NCBI GenBank assembly: GCA_026400275.1
Contig: JAPLPK010000067.1
Coordinates: 1-64,000, forward strand
Length of the DNA stretch: 64,000 nucleotides
Direction of reading: 5' to 3'
Origin: Burkholderiales bacterium
Lineage (GTDB): Bacteria > Pseudomonadota > Gammaproteobacteria > Burkholderiales > Burkholderiaceae_C
Positions within the stretch are counted from its first letter, which is position 1. Every line of letters begins with the position of its first letter. Of the stretch, positions 51,060 to 60,520 are shown in pieces. The notes under the pieces are model-generated. The model was not told where the DNA came from, did no database searches, and saw nothing but the letters and a program-made list of their open reading frames with translations. The position numbers and the translations under genes are program-made.

Positions 51060-51095
51060 CCGTCCGTGTGCATATAGCGCACGGGCGGTTTTTTT
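51060..51095 (+). terminator. Rho-independent terminator downstream of ssb
   Basis: CCGTCCGTGTGC-ATATA(GC)-GCACGGGCGG followed by TTTTTTT. Confidence 0.75.
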
Positions 51096-51193
51096 GTGCC
51101 CGTCCTACAAATGGGGGATGTTTAAACACAGGGCAGAGTACGGTATTACAACCCTGGTTGTGCGGGTGTGGTCGAGTCGATAGCATGAAGTGA

Positions 51194-54100
51194 ATGGCTC
51201 CTACTACACCCCACTTGCTTCCCCGACGTGTTTCCTTCGAGTGGCGCTCCCTGGTCGTGGTGCTGGGCTTGGTAGGCATTTTCATTGCCTATATCTACAC
51301 CGCCGAAGTGGACCGCGTCAACGCGACAGAGCGTGAGCGCCTACGCACCCAGGCCAACGTGGTCGCCAATGACATCCAGGGAAATTTGACGGTAGCTAGC
51401 CTTGCCCTGCAAGAGGTCATCAAAGACTATATGGTGGGGCCTGAACCGGTACGTAGCCAGGAGCTTGCAATGCGTTTGCGGGCCTTGGTTGACGCCATGC
51501 CGGGCGTTCGGTCCATGGTGGTGTTGGATGCCAACGGTATGTCCATTGCAGCTCACCGACCTGAATACGTGGGCATGGACCTTAGCCACCGGGAGTATTT
51601 CAAGACGGTGCGCGACCACCCCAGTGTGTCGACGCTGTATGTTTCTGAACCGTTTGTGTCCGTCCAGAAAGAGGTGGTGATCACCTTGTCTCGCATGGTG
51701 CCGAATGCCGAAGGGCAGTTTATGGGCCTGGCTTTTGCAACGCTGGACCCGGCTTACTTTGCGGGCATATTTCGGCCCATCATGTATGCCCCGGATGTGT
51801 TGTCTTTTGTGATCCACGGTAGTGGCTTGCCCCTGCTCAGCTATCCGCCTGTGACGAGCTTTCAAAGCGCGAACTTCAGCCAGGCCGGCAGCCTGTTCAA
51901 CCAGCACATGCAGAGTGCTCGTACCCGCAGTGAATTGACTGGCGCTTTGTTTCCAGGGGGTGAGGAGCGACAGGTCGCCACCTATACCGTACAGCCGGCG
52001 GTGCTGGATATGGACAAGCCTTTGATCGTTGGTGTCAGTCGCGAGTTGGCCGTGATTGCACAACCGCTAAGGCGTCAGGCCATCACCTATGGTGTGTTTT
52101 ATGCCGTCCTGGCTTTTTTGTGCAGCATGGCGCTGTATTGGACCCAATTGCGCCGAGCGCGTATGGAGACGATGGAGGCAGAGCGCGACCGTGAGCGCCT
52201 GGAGGCCGCCGATAGGTTGAAGCTGGCCTTGCGTGGGGCAAACCTGGGGCTGTGGAGTTTCCATGTGCCCACCTCTGCACGGACGTTTGATGCGAACTCC
52301 TTTGCCATGCTGGGGCACTCTCCACACGACATGGAGAAGGAACCGGACTTCTGGAACGGCCGCATTTGTGAGGAGGATTTGCCGGTCTACACAGCGGCGA
52401 AGGAGCAGTGTATTGACGGCAGCGTGCCCTTTTTTGAGGCGACTTACCGCATACGGCACAAGCTGGGCCACTGGGTCTGGGTCATGTGCCGTGCACAGGC
52501 GATTGCGCGGGATGGTGATGGCCGGGCCATCACCATCATGGGCACGCATATGGATGTCACGGCTGCCAAGCTTGCCGAGCAGGAGGTTGTTCGGGGCCGT
52601 AACGAGCTTCTGAATGTTTTTGACAGTCTGGCAGATGCTGTCTTTGTGTTTGACCAAAACCATCAATTGGTCCGCGTCAACCGTGCTGGGCGGTCCATGC
52701 ACGGCTTGTTCGATGCCGATACCCCGTTTGAGAATGTGGTGAACAACATTGAGCTTGTGCAAATGGACGGCAATTTGTTGCAAGCAGACCAATGGCCTAG
52801 CCAGCAGGGCGTGCGCGGTCAATTCATGCGGGACTTACAGTTCGAAGTCCGCCGCAAAGACCGTGGCACGTCCGTTTTTGTAGAGCACAGCACATCCGCC
52901 ATTTATGACGTATCAGGAGAGATGGCGCTACTGATCGTTGCCTGCAAAGACGTTTCAGAGCGTCGGCTGACCAATGCCTTGCGTGAGAGCGAGGCGAGGT
53001 TTCGTACCCTGATTGAAGATGCGCCACTGGCGATTGCGATTCTTCGGGCGGGTCGCTTTGTCTACGTGAATCCGCGTTACCGTCGTTTGCACGGCTACGA
53101 AGATTCGGACAATCTCGTTGGATGCATGTGGAGCAGCATGATCGCTCCAAAATCACGGGCTGGCTTGTTGGTCGAGGAAGCCCGCGTCAACGAAGACTCG
53201 CCCATAGAGCAGATGTTTGAGGCAATCAGTCTGGCTACGGACGGGCAGTTGGTGTCGATCTTCAATACCACAACCCGCGTTGACCTCGCCGATGGGCCTG
53301 CCACGCTGGTATTCGCCCAGGATATTTCGGCCCAGAAACAGGCGGAGGCAGCATTACTCCAGGCCCGCGATGTGGCAGAGGCGGCGAACCGCAGCAAGGC
53401 TGAATTCCTGGCAAATATGAGCCACGAAATACGGTCGCCATTGAATGCCATCCTGGGCTTGGCCTACCTGCTGGAACAGGGGAGGCTGGAGCGAGACGCG
53501 CTGGATATGGTGCGCAAGATACGCGGCTCCGGCCGTTCGCTGCTGGGCATCATCAACGATATCCTGGACGTCTCCAAGATCGATGCTGGCCATATGGTGA
53601 TTGAGCAAACGCCGTTCCGCTTGGGTGATGTGATGGACAACCTGGCCGGCACCATGGGCATCAACGCAGGGGACAAAAATATTGAGTTGGTGATTCAGCC
53701 GCTGCCTCCTGGTGTTTCCGTGGTCAAAGGCGACGCTTTGCGGCTGGAGCAGGTGCTCACCAACCTGACCAGCAACGCCATCAAATTCACCCATGTGGGC
53801 CGGGTTGAGGTGCGTACCGAGCTGTTGTCCATGTATGACAACAAGCTTGTTCTGCATTTCTGCGTCAAGGACACCGGCATAGGCATTGCTCCGGCCTTGC
53901 AAAAGGACGTTTTCTCTGCTTTCACCCAGGCCGATAGCTCCACCACGCGCCGCTATGGTGGCACGGGGCTGGGGTTGACCATCTGCCGCCAACTGGTGGG
54001 TTTGATGGGCGGCGAGATTGGGCTGACCAGCACGCCAGGCGAAGGCAGTGAATTCTGGTTCACGCTGCCCATGCAGCAGGTGCCCCACACCGACTTTTCG

Positions 54101-55597
54101 TCACCCGACATGGTGCGCATTGATGCCCTGGTGGCCGATGACAGCGAGATCGCCTTGCAGGCCGTGGTGGCGATTGCCCAGGGCCTTGGCTGGCAGGTGG
54201 ATGCGATGGACTCTGGCGAGGCCGTGCTGTCGCAGGTGCAGGAGCGCAAGAGCGGCAAGCTGCCCCACGTAGTGGTTTTGGACTGGAAGATGCCGGGTTT
54301 GGATGGGCTGGCTACGGCGCGTGCCATACGGGCCAGCGTGCCGCCCGATGAATGCCCTATCGTGATCATGGCCACCGCCTATTCACTGTCCAGTCTATCC
54401 AGCCAACCCGGTGCAGAGCTGGTGGATGCGATCCTGAACAAGCCGGTGACTACATCGACCCTCTACAACGCGGTCATCGAAGCGCAGCGGCGTCGTGCTG
54501 CCACGGTGGGCATACCGCATGCGATGCAGCAGGCGGAGGGGCGCAGTCTGGTAGATGTGCGGGTGCTGGTGGTGGACGATAGCGACATCAACCGCGAGGT
54601 CGCGCAGCGCATCCTGGCGGATCAGGGGGCCATCGTGGCACTGGCGGAAGACGGCGAAGACGCGTTGAAGTGGCTCATGGCACACCCCGAAGAGGTGGAC
54701 CTTGTGTTGATGGATGTGCAAATGCCGGTGATGGATGGCATCGAGGCGACACGCAGGTTGCGCCGAGTTCCCCATTTCAAGGACCTGCCGGTGGTGGCAT
54801 TGACCGCAGGCGCCTTTAAATCGCAGCAGGAAGCGGCATTTGCAGCGGGCATGACCGAGTTCATCAGCAAGCCTTTTGACGTGCCGTCCACCATTGCCTT
54901 GATCCAGCGGCTGCGTCGCCGCCCAAGGCCACGCGCGCCTGAGAATTCGGACGTCACCGCAGTACCTCCGCTTGCGCATGCCGAGGCACCCGCGCCGGCG
55001 ATCCTGAGTGTGATGGATGTTGCCCAGGGGCTGCAGCTTTGGTCGGACGTCAATATTTACCGAGGCTATCTGAGGCGCTTTGCGGACAGCTATGGCGGCG
55101 CCGTGGCCGTCATGAATGCCAGTTTGGCCATTGCAGACCGCCCGGCCGCCGCCGCTCTGGCGCACAAGCTGATGGGGGCTGCGGCGAACATGGCGCTGCC
55201 CGAGACCGCCCGCCTGGCGGGGGAGGCCGAGCGCGTCTTGTCCGCAGGCTACGACCCCACCCATGTGCTGGCCCGCCTGGACGAGGCAATCAAAGATGCG
55301 GTGTCTGCGATTGGCCGCTTTGTACCGCCCGTGGTGGTGGCCAAGAACGCGCCGCAAGCCGCAGCATCGACGACGGCGGGGGCGTTCAATCTGAAGGATT
55401 TGTTCCGGCAAATATTGGGGGCTTTGGACGCGGACGACCCCACGCCGGTCGAGCCGCTGCTGGCGCAATTGGCGCACCATATGCCCGCCCATGCATTGGA
55501 AGAGATCCAGGCCTGCGTGCACGGTTTCGATTTTCGGGGCGCCGAGGCCGCCGTTCATGCTTTAGCCCGGGTACGGGGTATTCCTTTGCAGGAGTAG
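51194..55597 (+). CDS. Hybrid sensor histidine kinase (extracytoplasmic Cache-like, PAS, HisKA, HATPase, two REC, Hpt)
   Basis: EFLANMSHEIRSPLNAILGLAYLLEQ, RYGGTGLGLTICRQLV, REC1 VLDWKMPGLDG, REC2 VLMDVQMPVMDGIEATRRLR, Hpt AHKLMGAAANMAL. Confidence 0.93.
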   Translation: MAPTTPHLLPRRVSFEWRSLVVVLGLVGIFIAYIYTAEVDRVNATERERLRTQANVVANDIQGNLTVASLALQEVIKDYMVGPEPVRSQELAMRLRALVDAMPGVRSMVVLDANGMSIAAHRPEYVGMDLSHREYFKTVRDHPSVSTLYVSEPFVSVQKEVVITLSRMVPNAEGQFMGLAFATLDPAYFAGIFRPIMYAPDVLSFVIHGSGLPLLSYPPVTSFQSANFSQAGSLFNQHMQSARTRSELTGALFPGGEERQVATYTVQPAVLDMDKPLIVGVSRELAVIAQPLRRQAITYGVFYAVLAFLCSMALYWTQLRRARMETMEAERDRERLEAADRLKLALRGANLGLWSFHVPTSARTFDANSFAMLGHSPHDMEKEPDFWNGRICEEDLPVYTAAKEQCIDGSVPFFEATYRIRHKLGHWVWVMCRAQAIARDGDGRAITIMGTHMDVTAAKLAEQEVVRGRNELLNVFDSLADAVFVFDQNHQLVRVNRAGRSMHGLFDADTPFENVVNNIELVQMDGNLLQADQWPSQQGVRGQFMRDLQFEVRRKDRGTSVFVEHSTSAIYDVSGEMALLIVACKDVSERRLTNALRESEARFRTLIEDAPLAIAILRAGRFVYVNPRYRRLHGYEDSDNLVGCMWSSMIAPKSRAGLLVEEARVNEDSPIEQMFEAISLATDGQLVSIFNTTTRVDLADGPATLVFAQDISAQKQAEAALLQARDVAEAANRSKAEFLANMSHEIRSPLNAILGLAYLLEQGRLERDALDMVRKIRGSGRSLLGIINDILDVSKIDAGHMVIEQTPFRLGDVMDNLAGTMGINAGDKNIELVIQPLPPGVSVVKGDALRLEQVLTNLTSNAIKFTHVGRVEVRTELLSMYDNKLVLHFCVKDTGIGIAPALQKDVFSAFTQADSSTTRRYGGTGLGLTICRQLVGLMGGEIGLTSTPGEGSEFWFTLPMQQVPHTDFSSPDMVRIDALVADDSEIALQAVVAIAQGLGWQVDAMDSGEAVLSQVQERKSGKLPHVVVLDWKMPGLDGLATARAIRASVPPDECPIVIMATAYSLSSLSSQPGAELVDAILNKPVTTSTLYNAVIEAQRRRAATVGIPHAMQQAEGRSLVDVRVLVVDDSDINREVAQRILADQGAIVALAEDGEDALKWLMAHPEEVDLVLMDVQMPVMDGIEATRRLRRVPHFKDLPVVALTAGAFKSQQEAAFAAGMTEFISKPFDVPSTIALIQRLRRRPRPRAPENSDVTAVPPLAHAEAPAPAILSVMDVAQGLQLWSDVNIYRGYLRRFADSYGGAVAVMNASLAIADRPAAAALAHKLMGAAANMALPETARLAGEAERVLSAGYDPTHVLARLDEAIKDAVSAIGRFVPPVVVAKNAPQAAASTTAGAFNLKDLFRQILGALDADDPTPVEPLLAQLAHHMPAHALEEIQACVHGFDFRGAEAAVHALARVRGIPLQE

Positions 55598-55599
55598 GC

Positions 55600-56589
55600 A
55601 TGCTTTCACCCACCATTCTGGTTGTGGATGATGAGCCCGGCAATTTGGCCGTGATGCGCGATATTCTGGCCAGCAGCTACAAGCTGGTGTTCGCACGCAA
55701 TGGAATGGAGACCCTGGCGGCCGTGCAAAAGCATCAGCCCGCCATGGTGCTGTTGGACGTAGGTTTGCCGGACACCAACGGCTACGACCTGTGCCGGCAG
55801 ATCAAGCAAGCCGACCCCACCCACGCAGTGCAGGTGATCTTTGTCACAGGCTATACCGACGTTGCGCATGAAGCTGCAGGCTTCGACGCCGGTGGTGTGG
55901 ACTACATCGCGAAGCCGGTATCGCCGCCAATTGTGCGTGCCCGTGTGGCCGCGCATTTGTCTCTGGTGCGGGCTACCGCACTGGAAAAAAGCTACCGCGA
56001 AGCCGTTTTGATGCTGGGCCAGGCCGGGCATTACAACGACAACGACACCGGCTCGCACATCTGGCGTATGGCGGCCTACGCCCGTGCTTTGGCTCAGGCG
56101 GTAGGCTGGGATACCGAACGCAGCATGCAGCTTGAACTGGCCGCGCCCATGCACGACACGGGCAAGCTGGGCATACCCCATGCCATCCTGCGCAAGCCTG
56201 GGCCGCTGAACGACGAGGAATGGGAGGTGATGAAGACCCACCCCCAGATCGGTTATGACATCCTCAGCAAAAGCGATGCGCCGGTATTCCAGCTGGCCGC
56301 TGAAGTGGCATTGCGGCACCACGAAAAATGGGACGGCAGCGGCTACCCCGGTGGCTTGCGCGGGTGCGATATTCCAGAGTCTGCGCGTATCGTGGCCCTG
56401 GCCGACGTGTTCGATGCCTTGTGCATGCGCCGCCCCTACAAAGAAGCCTGGACGGTGGAGCAGATCCTGGACTACATCCATGCCGACGCCGAATGCCACT
56501 TTGACCCGGCGATGGTGCGGGCGTTCAAGAGCATTCTTCCGGAGCTGCTGGACATCCGGGCCCATTGGATGCGGGTAGAGGCCGGCTAA
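55600..56589 (+). CDS. Response regulator with HD-GYP domain
   Basis: ILVVDDEPGNLAVMRDIL...HDTGKLGIPHAILRKPGPLNDEEWEVMKTHPQIGYDIL...HHEKWDGSGYPGGLRG. Confidence 0.95.
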   Translation: MLSPTILVVDDEPGNLAVMRDILASSYKLVFARNGMETLAAVQKHQPAMVLLDVGLPDTNGYDLCRQIKQADPTHAVQVIFVTGYTDVAHEAAGFDAGGVDYIAKPVSPPIVRARVAAHLSLVRATALEKSYREAVLMLGQAGHYNDNDTGSHIWRMAAYARALAQAVGWDTERSMQLELAAPMHDTGKLGIPHAILRKPGPLNDEEWEVMKTHPQIGYDILSKSDAPVFQLAAEVALRHHEKWDGSGYPGGLRGCDIPESARIVALADVFDALCMRRPYKEAWTVEQILDYIHADAECHFDPAMVRAFKSILPELLDIRAHWMRVEAG

Positions 56590-56656
56590 GAGCCTGTGCA
56601 CCCCTGCGGTGCAATCGACGGCCAGAAACTGGCACAAAACTAGCTTAAACCCCAAG

Positions 56657-56678
56657 AAGCTGACCGTTTGGTTAGCTT
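56657..56678. promoter_or_regulatory. Candidate RutR-box-like operator AAGCTGACC-GTTT-GGTTAGCTT
   Basis: Inverted repeat, 8/9 arm match, centre TGACCGTTTGGTTA; a TATAGT -10-like hexamer follows at 56680. Confidence 0.5.
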
Positions 56679-56721
56679 TATAGTGGGTTCCCATGTCCAT
56701 CCATCAGCTAGCCAGGTATCC

Positions 56722-57525
56722 ATGAAGCCATCTGATCCTTCCGCCGGCGTTGCCGTATTACCCGCCGTAGAGGTGCGCAAGGCGAACGTGGTGTACCCCG
56801 CTGCCGATGCGCCGGTGCATGCCTTGCAGGACATCGACCTGACGGTGCGCCAGGGGGAATTTGTCTCGCTGATCGGCCCGTCCGGCTGCGGCAAGACAAC
56901 CCTGTTGCGTGCCATTGCCGACCTAGAACCCATCAGCTCCGGCACCATGCTGGTGAACGGCGTCAGTCCGCATGATGCGCGCCTGGCCCGCTCCTACGGT
57001 TATGTGTTCCAGGCTCCCGCGCTGTTCCCCTGGCGCACGGTGCTGGCCAATGTAGTGCTGCCGCTGCAGATACAAGGGCGCGGCAAGGCCGAGAGCCAGC
57101 GCATCGCCCTGGAACAGCTGGAGCGTGTGGGCCTGAAAGGCTTTGAGAAGAAATACCCTTGGCAGCTTTCCGGCGGCATGCAGCAGCGCGTGTCGATTGC
57201 CCGTGCGCTGGCTTTCGAGCCTCGCATCCTGATGATGGACGAGCCCTTTGGAGCGCTGGATGAAATCACCCGCGACCGGCTCAACGAGCAGCTGCAACAG
57301 CTGTGGCAGCGCGAGCGCCGCACCGTGGTCTTCGTCACCCACTCGATTGCCGAGGCGGTGTACCTGTCCACCCGCATCGTGGTGATGTCGCCACGGCCTG
57401 GGCGCATCGTGAAGGTGATCGAATCCACCCTGCCCGACGCACGCCACCTGGGCCTGCGCGACACGCCGGAATTCATGGCCTTGGCGCACGCAGTACGGGA
57501 GTCATTAGCAGATGGCCACCATTAA
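56722..57525 (+). CDS. ABC transporter ATP-binding protein (nitrate/sulfonate/pyrimidine-type)
   Basis: LIGPSGCGKTTLLRAIADLEPISSG...LSGGMQQRVSIARALAFEPRILMMDEPFGALDEITRDRLNEQL. Confidence 0.95.
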   Translation: MKPSDPSAGVAVLPAVEVRKANVVYPAADAPVHALQDIDLTVRQGEFVSLIGPSGCGKTTLLRAIADLEPISSGTMLVNGVSPHDARLARSYGYVFQAPALFPWRTVLANVVLPLQIQGRGKAESQRIALEQLERVGLKGFEKKYPWQLSGGMQQRVSIARALAFEPRILMMDEPFGALDEITRDRLNEQLQQLWQRERRTVVFVTHSIAEAVYLSTRIVVMSPRPGRIVKVIESTLPDARHLGLRDTPEFMALAHAVRESLADGHH

Positions 57526-58426
57526 AAACCGCTCTGCTTTCGATAGCGCTATGCCCATAGCCACCGTGCTACTGGCGGTTATTTTGCTTTGGTACGTGGG
57601 TGCCGTGTGGTTAAACGCACCTGGTGCCATCGAGCGCGTGATCACGCCCCGCCTGGCGCCCGGTGCCAGCTGGACCTGGGCCGATCTGGTGCAGACCACA
57701 CTGTCCATGCAGCGCCCGGTGCTGCCCGCGCCGCAGCAGGTAGCGCTGGACTTCTGGTCCAGCCTGGTCGATTGGCCGGTGGATTCGCCGCGCAATCTGC
57801 TGTACCACGTGGCCGTCACCGCCCAGTCCAGCCTGCTGGGCTTTGTGATGGGCACGCTGTTTGGCCTGCTGCTGTCGGCCGGCATCGTGCATTCGCGCAC
57901 CCTGGACAGGGCGCTGATGCCCTGGATCGTAGCCTCGCAAACCATTCCCGTGCTGGCGATTGCGCCCATCGTGCTGATCATTCTGGGCAGCCTGGGTTTC
58001 TCTGGCGTCTGGCCCAAGGCGGTGATTGCCATGTACTTGTGCTTCTTCCCGGTCACGGTGGCCATGGTGCAGGGCCTGCGCTCGCCGCAGAAGATCGATA
58101 CCGAGCTGCTCTACACCTACGCCGCCTCGCCCTGGCAAGCCTTCTGGCTGCTGCGTGTGCCTGCGGCTCTGCCGTTCTTGTTTCCCGCGCTGCGCGTGGG
58201 CATCGCTGCAGGTCTGGTGGGCGCCATGGTGGCCGAGCTGCCTACCGGCGCCCAGGCCGGCCTGGGCGCCAAGCTGCTGCTGGGCTCCTACTACGGCAAT
58301 ACGGTTGCTATCTGGTCGGCCCTGCTGATGTCGGCCTTGCTGGGCCTGGGTTTGACCGCCGCCGTGCTGGGCGTGGAGCGCCTGGTACTGCGCCGCCACG
58401 GTGTGCGGCCAGGGGCTGCAGCATGA
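57512..58426 (+). CDS. ABC transporter permease (BPD_transp_1)
   Basis: ASQTIPVLAIAPIVLIILGSLGFSGVWPKAVIAMYLCFFPVTVAMVQGLRS; overlaps the ATPase end. Confidence 0.92.
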   Translation: MATIKNRSAFDSAMPIATVLLAVILLWYVGAVWLNAPGAIERVITPRLAPGASWTWADLVQTTLSMQRPVLPAPQQVALDFWSSLVDWPVDSPRNLLYHVAVTAQSSLLGFVMGTLFGLLLSAGIVHSRTLDRALMPWIVASQTIPVLAIAPIVLIILGSLGFSGVWPKAVIAMYLCFFPVTVAMVQGLRSPQKIDTELLYTYAASPWQAFWLLRVPAALPFLFPALRVGIAAGLVGAMVAELPTGAQAGLGAKLLLGSYYGNTVAIWSALLMSALLGLGLTAAVLGVERLVLRRHGVRPGAAA

Positions 58427-59370
58427 AGGCGCGCAGTCCGTTGGCCGTGGCTGGCCTGGTGCTCGCCAGTGCTGTTTTTGCTTCTATTTTTATAGCTACT
58501 GCCGCAGGTATTTCAAGCGCTAGCAGCCTTTTTTATCCTGGGCTTTTGTTGGTGCTGGCATTGGCCGTGTGGACAGTGCGGGCCTGCGCAGCGCTGGACG
58601 GTCGGGCCATTTACGGCATGCTGACGGCCGGCCTGTTCGGCCTGTGGCTGCTGTACTTCTGGCAGCTGCTGGTGACGGCGTTCGAGGTGCCGCGCGTGTT
58701 GCTGCCTGCGCCCTGGTTCATTGCCCAGGCCATGGCCGAGCAGTGGACGGTGCTGTGGACCGACTTTGTGCAGACCGTACTCAAGTCGGTGCTGACCGGC
58801 TGGCTGCTGGGTTGCGGCCTGGGGTTCGCCGTGGCGGTGGCGATTGACCGCATGCCGTTTCTGCAGCGCGGCCTGTTGCCTATCGCCTCGCTCACCAGCA
58901 CCGTGCCCTTGGTCGGTGTGGCGCCGATTGCGGTGATGTGGTTTGGCTTTGATTGGCCGTCCAAGGCGGCGGTGGTGGTCTTGATGACCTTCTTCCCCAT
59001 GCTGGTGTCCACGCTGGCCGGGCTGAAGGCCGCAGGCAAGCTGGAGCGCGAGCTGATGTACAGCTACGCGGCGGGCTATGGCCAAACCCTGTTGGCGTTG
59101 CGCCTGCCCAGCGCCATGCCGTTCATCTTTGGCGCGCTGAAGGTGAATGCCACGCTGGCCTTGATCGGCGCCATCGTGGCCGAGTTCTTCGGATCGCCAA
59201 CGGCGGGCCTGGGCTTTCGCATTTCCACCGAGGCGGCCAAGATGCACATGCCGCTGGTGTGGGGCGCAATTGTGGTGGCCGCCATCACCGGCTCGGCGGC
59301 CTATGCCCTGTTGGTTCAGCTGGAGCGGCGCTTTGCGTTCTGGCACCCGTCGGTCCGGTCCCAAAAATAG
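58423..59370 (+). CDS. ABC transporter permease (BPD_transp_1)
   Basis: TSTVPLVGVAPIAVMWFGFDWPSKAAVVVLMTFFPMLVSTLAGLKAAGKLERELMYSYAAGYGQTLLALRLPSAMPFIFGALK; ATGA overlap. Confidence 0.92.
   Translation: MKARSPLAVAGLVLASAVFASIFIATAAGISSASSLFYPGLLLVLALAVWTVRACAALDGRAIYGMLTAGLFGLWLLYFWQLLVTAFEVPRVLLPAPWFIAQAMAEQWTVLWTDFVQTVLKSVLTGWLLGCGLGFAVAVAIDRMPFLQRGLLPIASLTSTVPLVGVAPIAVMWFGFDWPSKAAVVVLMTFFPMLVSTLAGLKAAGKLERELMYSYAAGYGQTLLALRLPSAMPFIFGALKVNATLALIGAIVAEFFGSPTAGLGFRISTEAAKMHMPLVWGAIVVAAITGSAAYALLVQLERRFAFWHPSVRSQK
58471..58540. repeat. Dispersed palindromic element, copy M, inside an ABC permease gene
   Basis: GCTGTTTTTGCTTCTATTTTTATAGCTACTGCCGCAGGTATTTCAAGCGCTAGCAGCCTTTTTTATCC. Confidence 0.82.
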
Positions 59371-59403
59371 ATTTCCCCACCTGTCCCTACCTAGGAGTAT
59401 TTG

Positions 59404-60411
59404 ATGCAAAAACTGTCCAAGTTGAGTCAATGCCTGCTGGCCGCCGCGTTTGCGGTTGGCAGCCTCGCCGCCCAGGCGCAAGAGAAGGTCACCGTGCAGC
59501 TGAAATGGGTGCCGCAAGCCCAGTTTGCCGGCTACTACGTGGCGGCCGCCAAGGGCTACTACAAGGCCGAGGGACTGGACGTGACCATCAAGCCCGGCGG
59601 CCCCGATATTTCTCCGGTGCAGGTGATCGCCGGCAACAACGCTGACGTGATCGTCAACTGGATGCCCGACGCGCTGGCCGCCCGCGAGGCTGGTGTGCCA
59701 CTGGTCAACATCGCCCAGGTGTTCAACCGCTCCGGCCTGATGCTGACCTGCAAAAAGGCCAGCGGCGTCAGCAGCCCGAAGGACCTGAAGGGCAAGACCC
59801 TGGGCGTCTGGTACGGCGGCAATGAATACCCGTTCCTGAATTGGATGGGCAAGCTGGGATTCAAGCCCGACACCGACATCAAAGTGCTGAAGCAAGGCTT
59901 CAACGTGGACCCGCTGCTGCAGAACCAGGCAGCGTGCGTATCCACCATGATCTACAACGAGTACTGGCAAATCATTGACGCCGGCGTCAAAGAGAGCGAC
60001 CTGGTCACCTTCTTCTATGAAGACCAGGGTGTGGCCTCGCTGGAAGACGGCCTGTACGTGCTCGAATCCAAGCTGAAAGACCCGGCCTTCGTGGCCCGCA
60101 TGGGCAAGTTTCTGAAGGCGACCTTCAAGGGCTGGAACGACGCGGTGAAGAACCCCGAAGAAGCCGCCAAGATTGTGGTCTCCAACGACATGTCCGGCAG
60201 CGCCACCCTGGCAGTGCAAAAGCGCCAGATGGAAAACGTGGCCAAGCTGATCACCACCGCCAGCACGCCGAAGATGGGCTACCTGGAACCCGCCGCCTAT
60301 GAGCGTACGGTGAAGGTGCTGATGTCTGGCGGCAGCGCACCTGTCATCAAGAAGGACCCAGGCGCCGCCGCCATGAGCCATGTGGTGTGGGACGCGGCCT
60401 CCAAAAAGTGA
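59404..60411 (+). CDS. ABC transporter substrate-binding protein (NMT1/THI5-like)
   Basis: EKVTVQLKWVPQAQFAGYYVAAAKGYYKAEGLDVTIKPGGPDISPVQVIAGNNADVIVNWMPDALAARE. Confidence 0.93.
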   Translation: MQKLSKLSQCLLAAAFAVGSLAAQAQEKVTVQLKWVPQAQFAGYYVAAAKGYYKAEGLDVTIKPGGPDISPVQVIAGNNADVIVNWMPDALAAREAGVPLVNIAQVFNRSGLMLTCKKASGVSSPKDLKGKTLGVWYGGNEYPFLNWMGKLGFKPDTDIKVLKQGFNVDPLLQNQAACVSTMIYNEYWQIIDAGVKESDLVTFFYEDQGVASLEDGLYVLESKLKDPAFVARMGKFLKATFKGWNDAVKNPEEAAKIVVSNDMSGSATLAVQKRQMENVAKLITTASTPKMGYLEPAAYERTVKVLMSGGSAPVIKKDPGAAAMSHVVWDAASKK

Positions 60412-60520
60412 TTGCCGGTCCGCTTCCATCGTTTTCATCCGTTATGGTGTCGGGTTTTCTTGTCGCAGGCCAGCACGGCCAGGGGCAGCACACCGAATTT
60501 CGTATGGAAGTGGACAGGGA

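Noticed and set aside
57530-57570. GCTTTCGATAGCGCTATGCCCATAGCC at the start of permease 1 as another palindromic element copy
   Set aside because: Only short GATAGCGCTATG similarity; lacks the GCGCAGG...CCTGCGC core.
57589-59370. 593-aa plus ORF apparently fusing both permeases
   Set aside because: Its first half is the wrong frame of permease 1; only the second half (from 58423) is the real permease 2.
58513-60438. 641-aa minus-strand ORF opposite the ABC permease/binding protein
   Set aside because: Antisense shadow; no recognisable domain.
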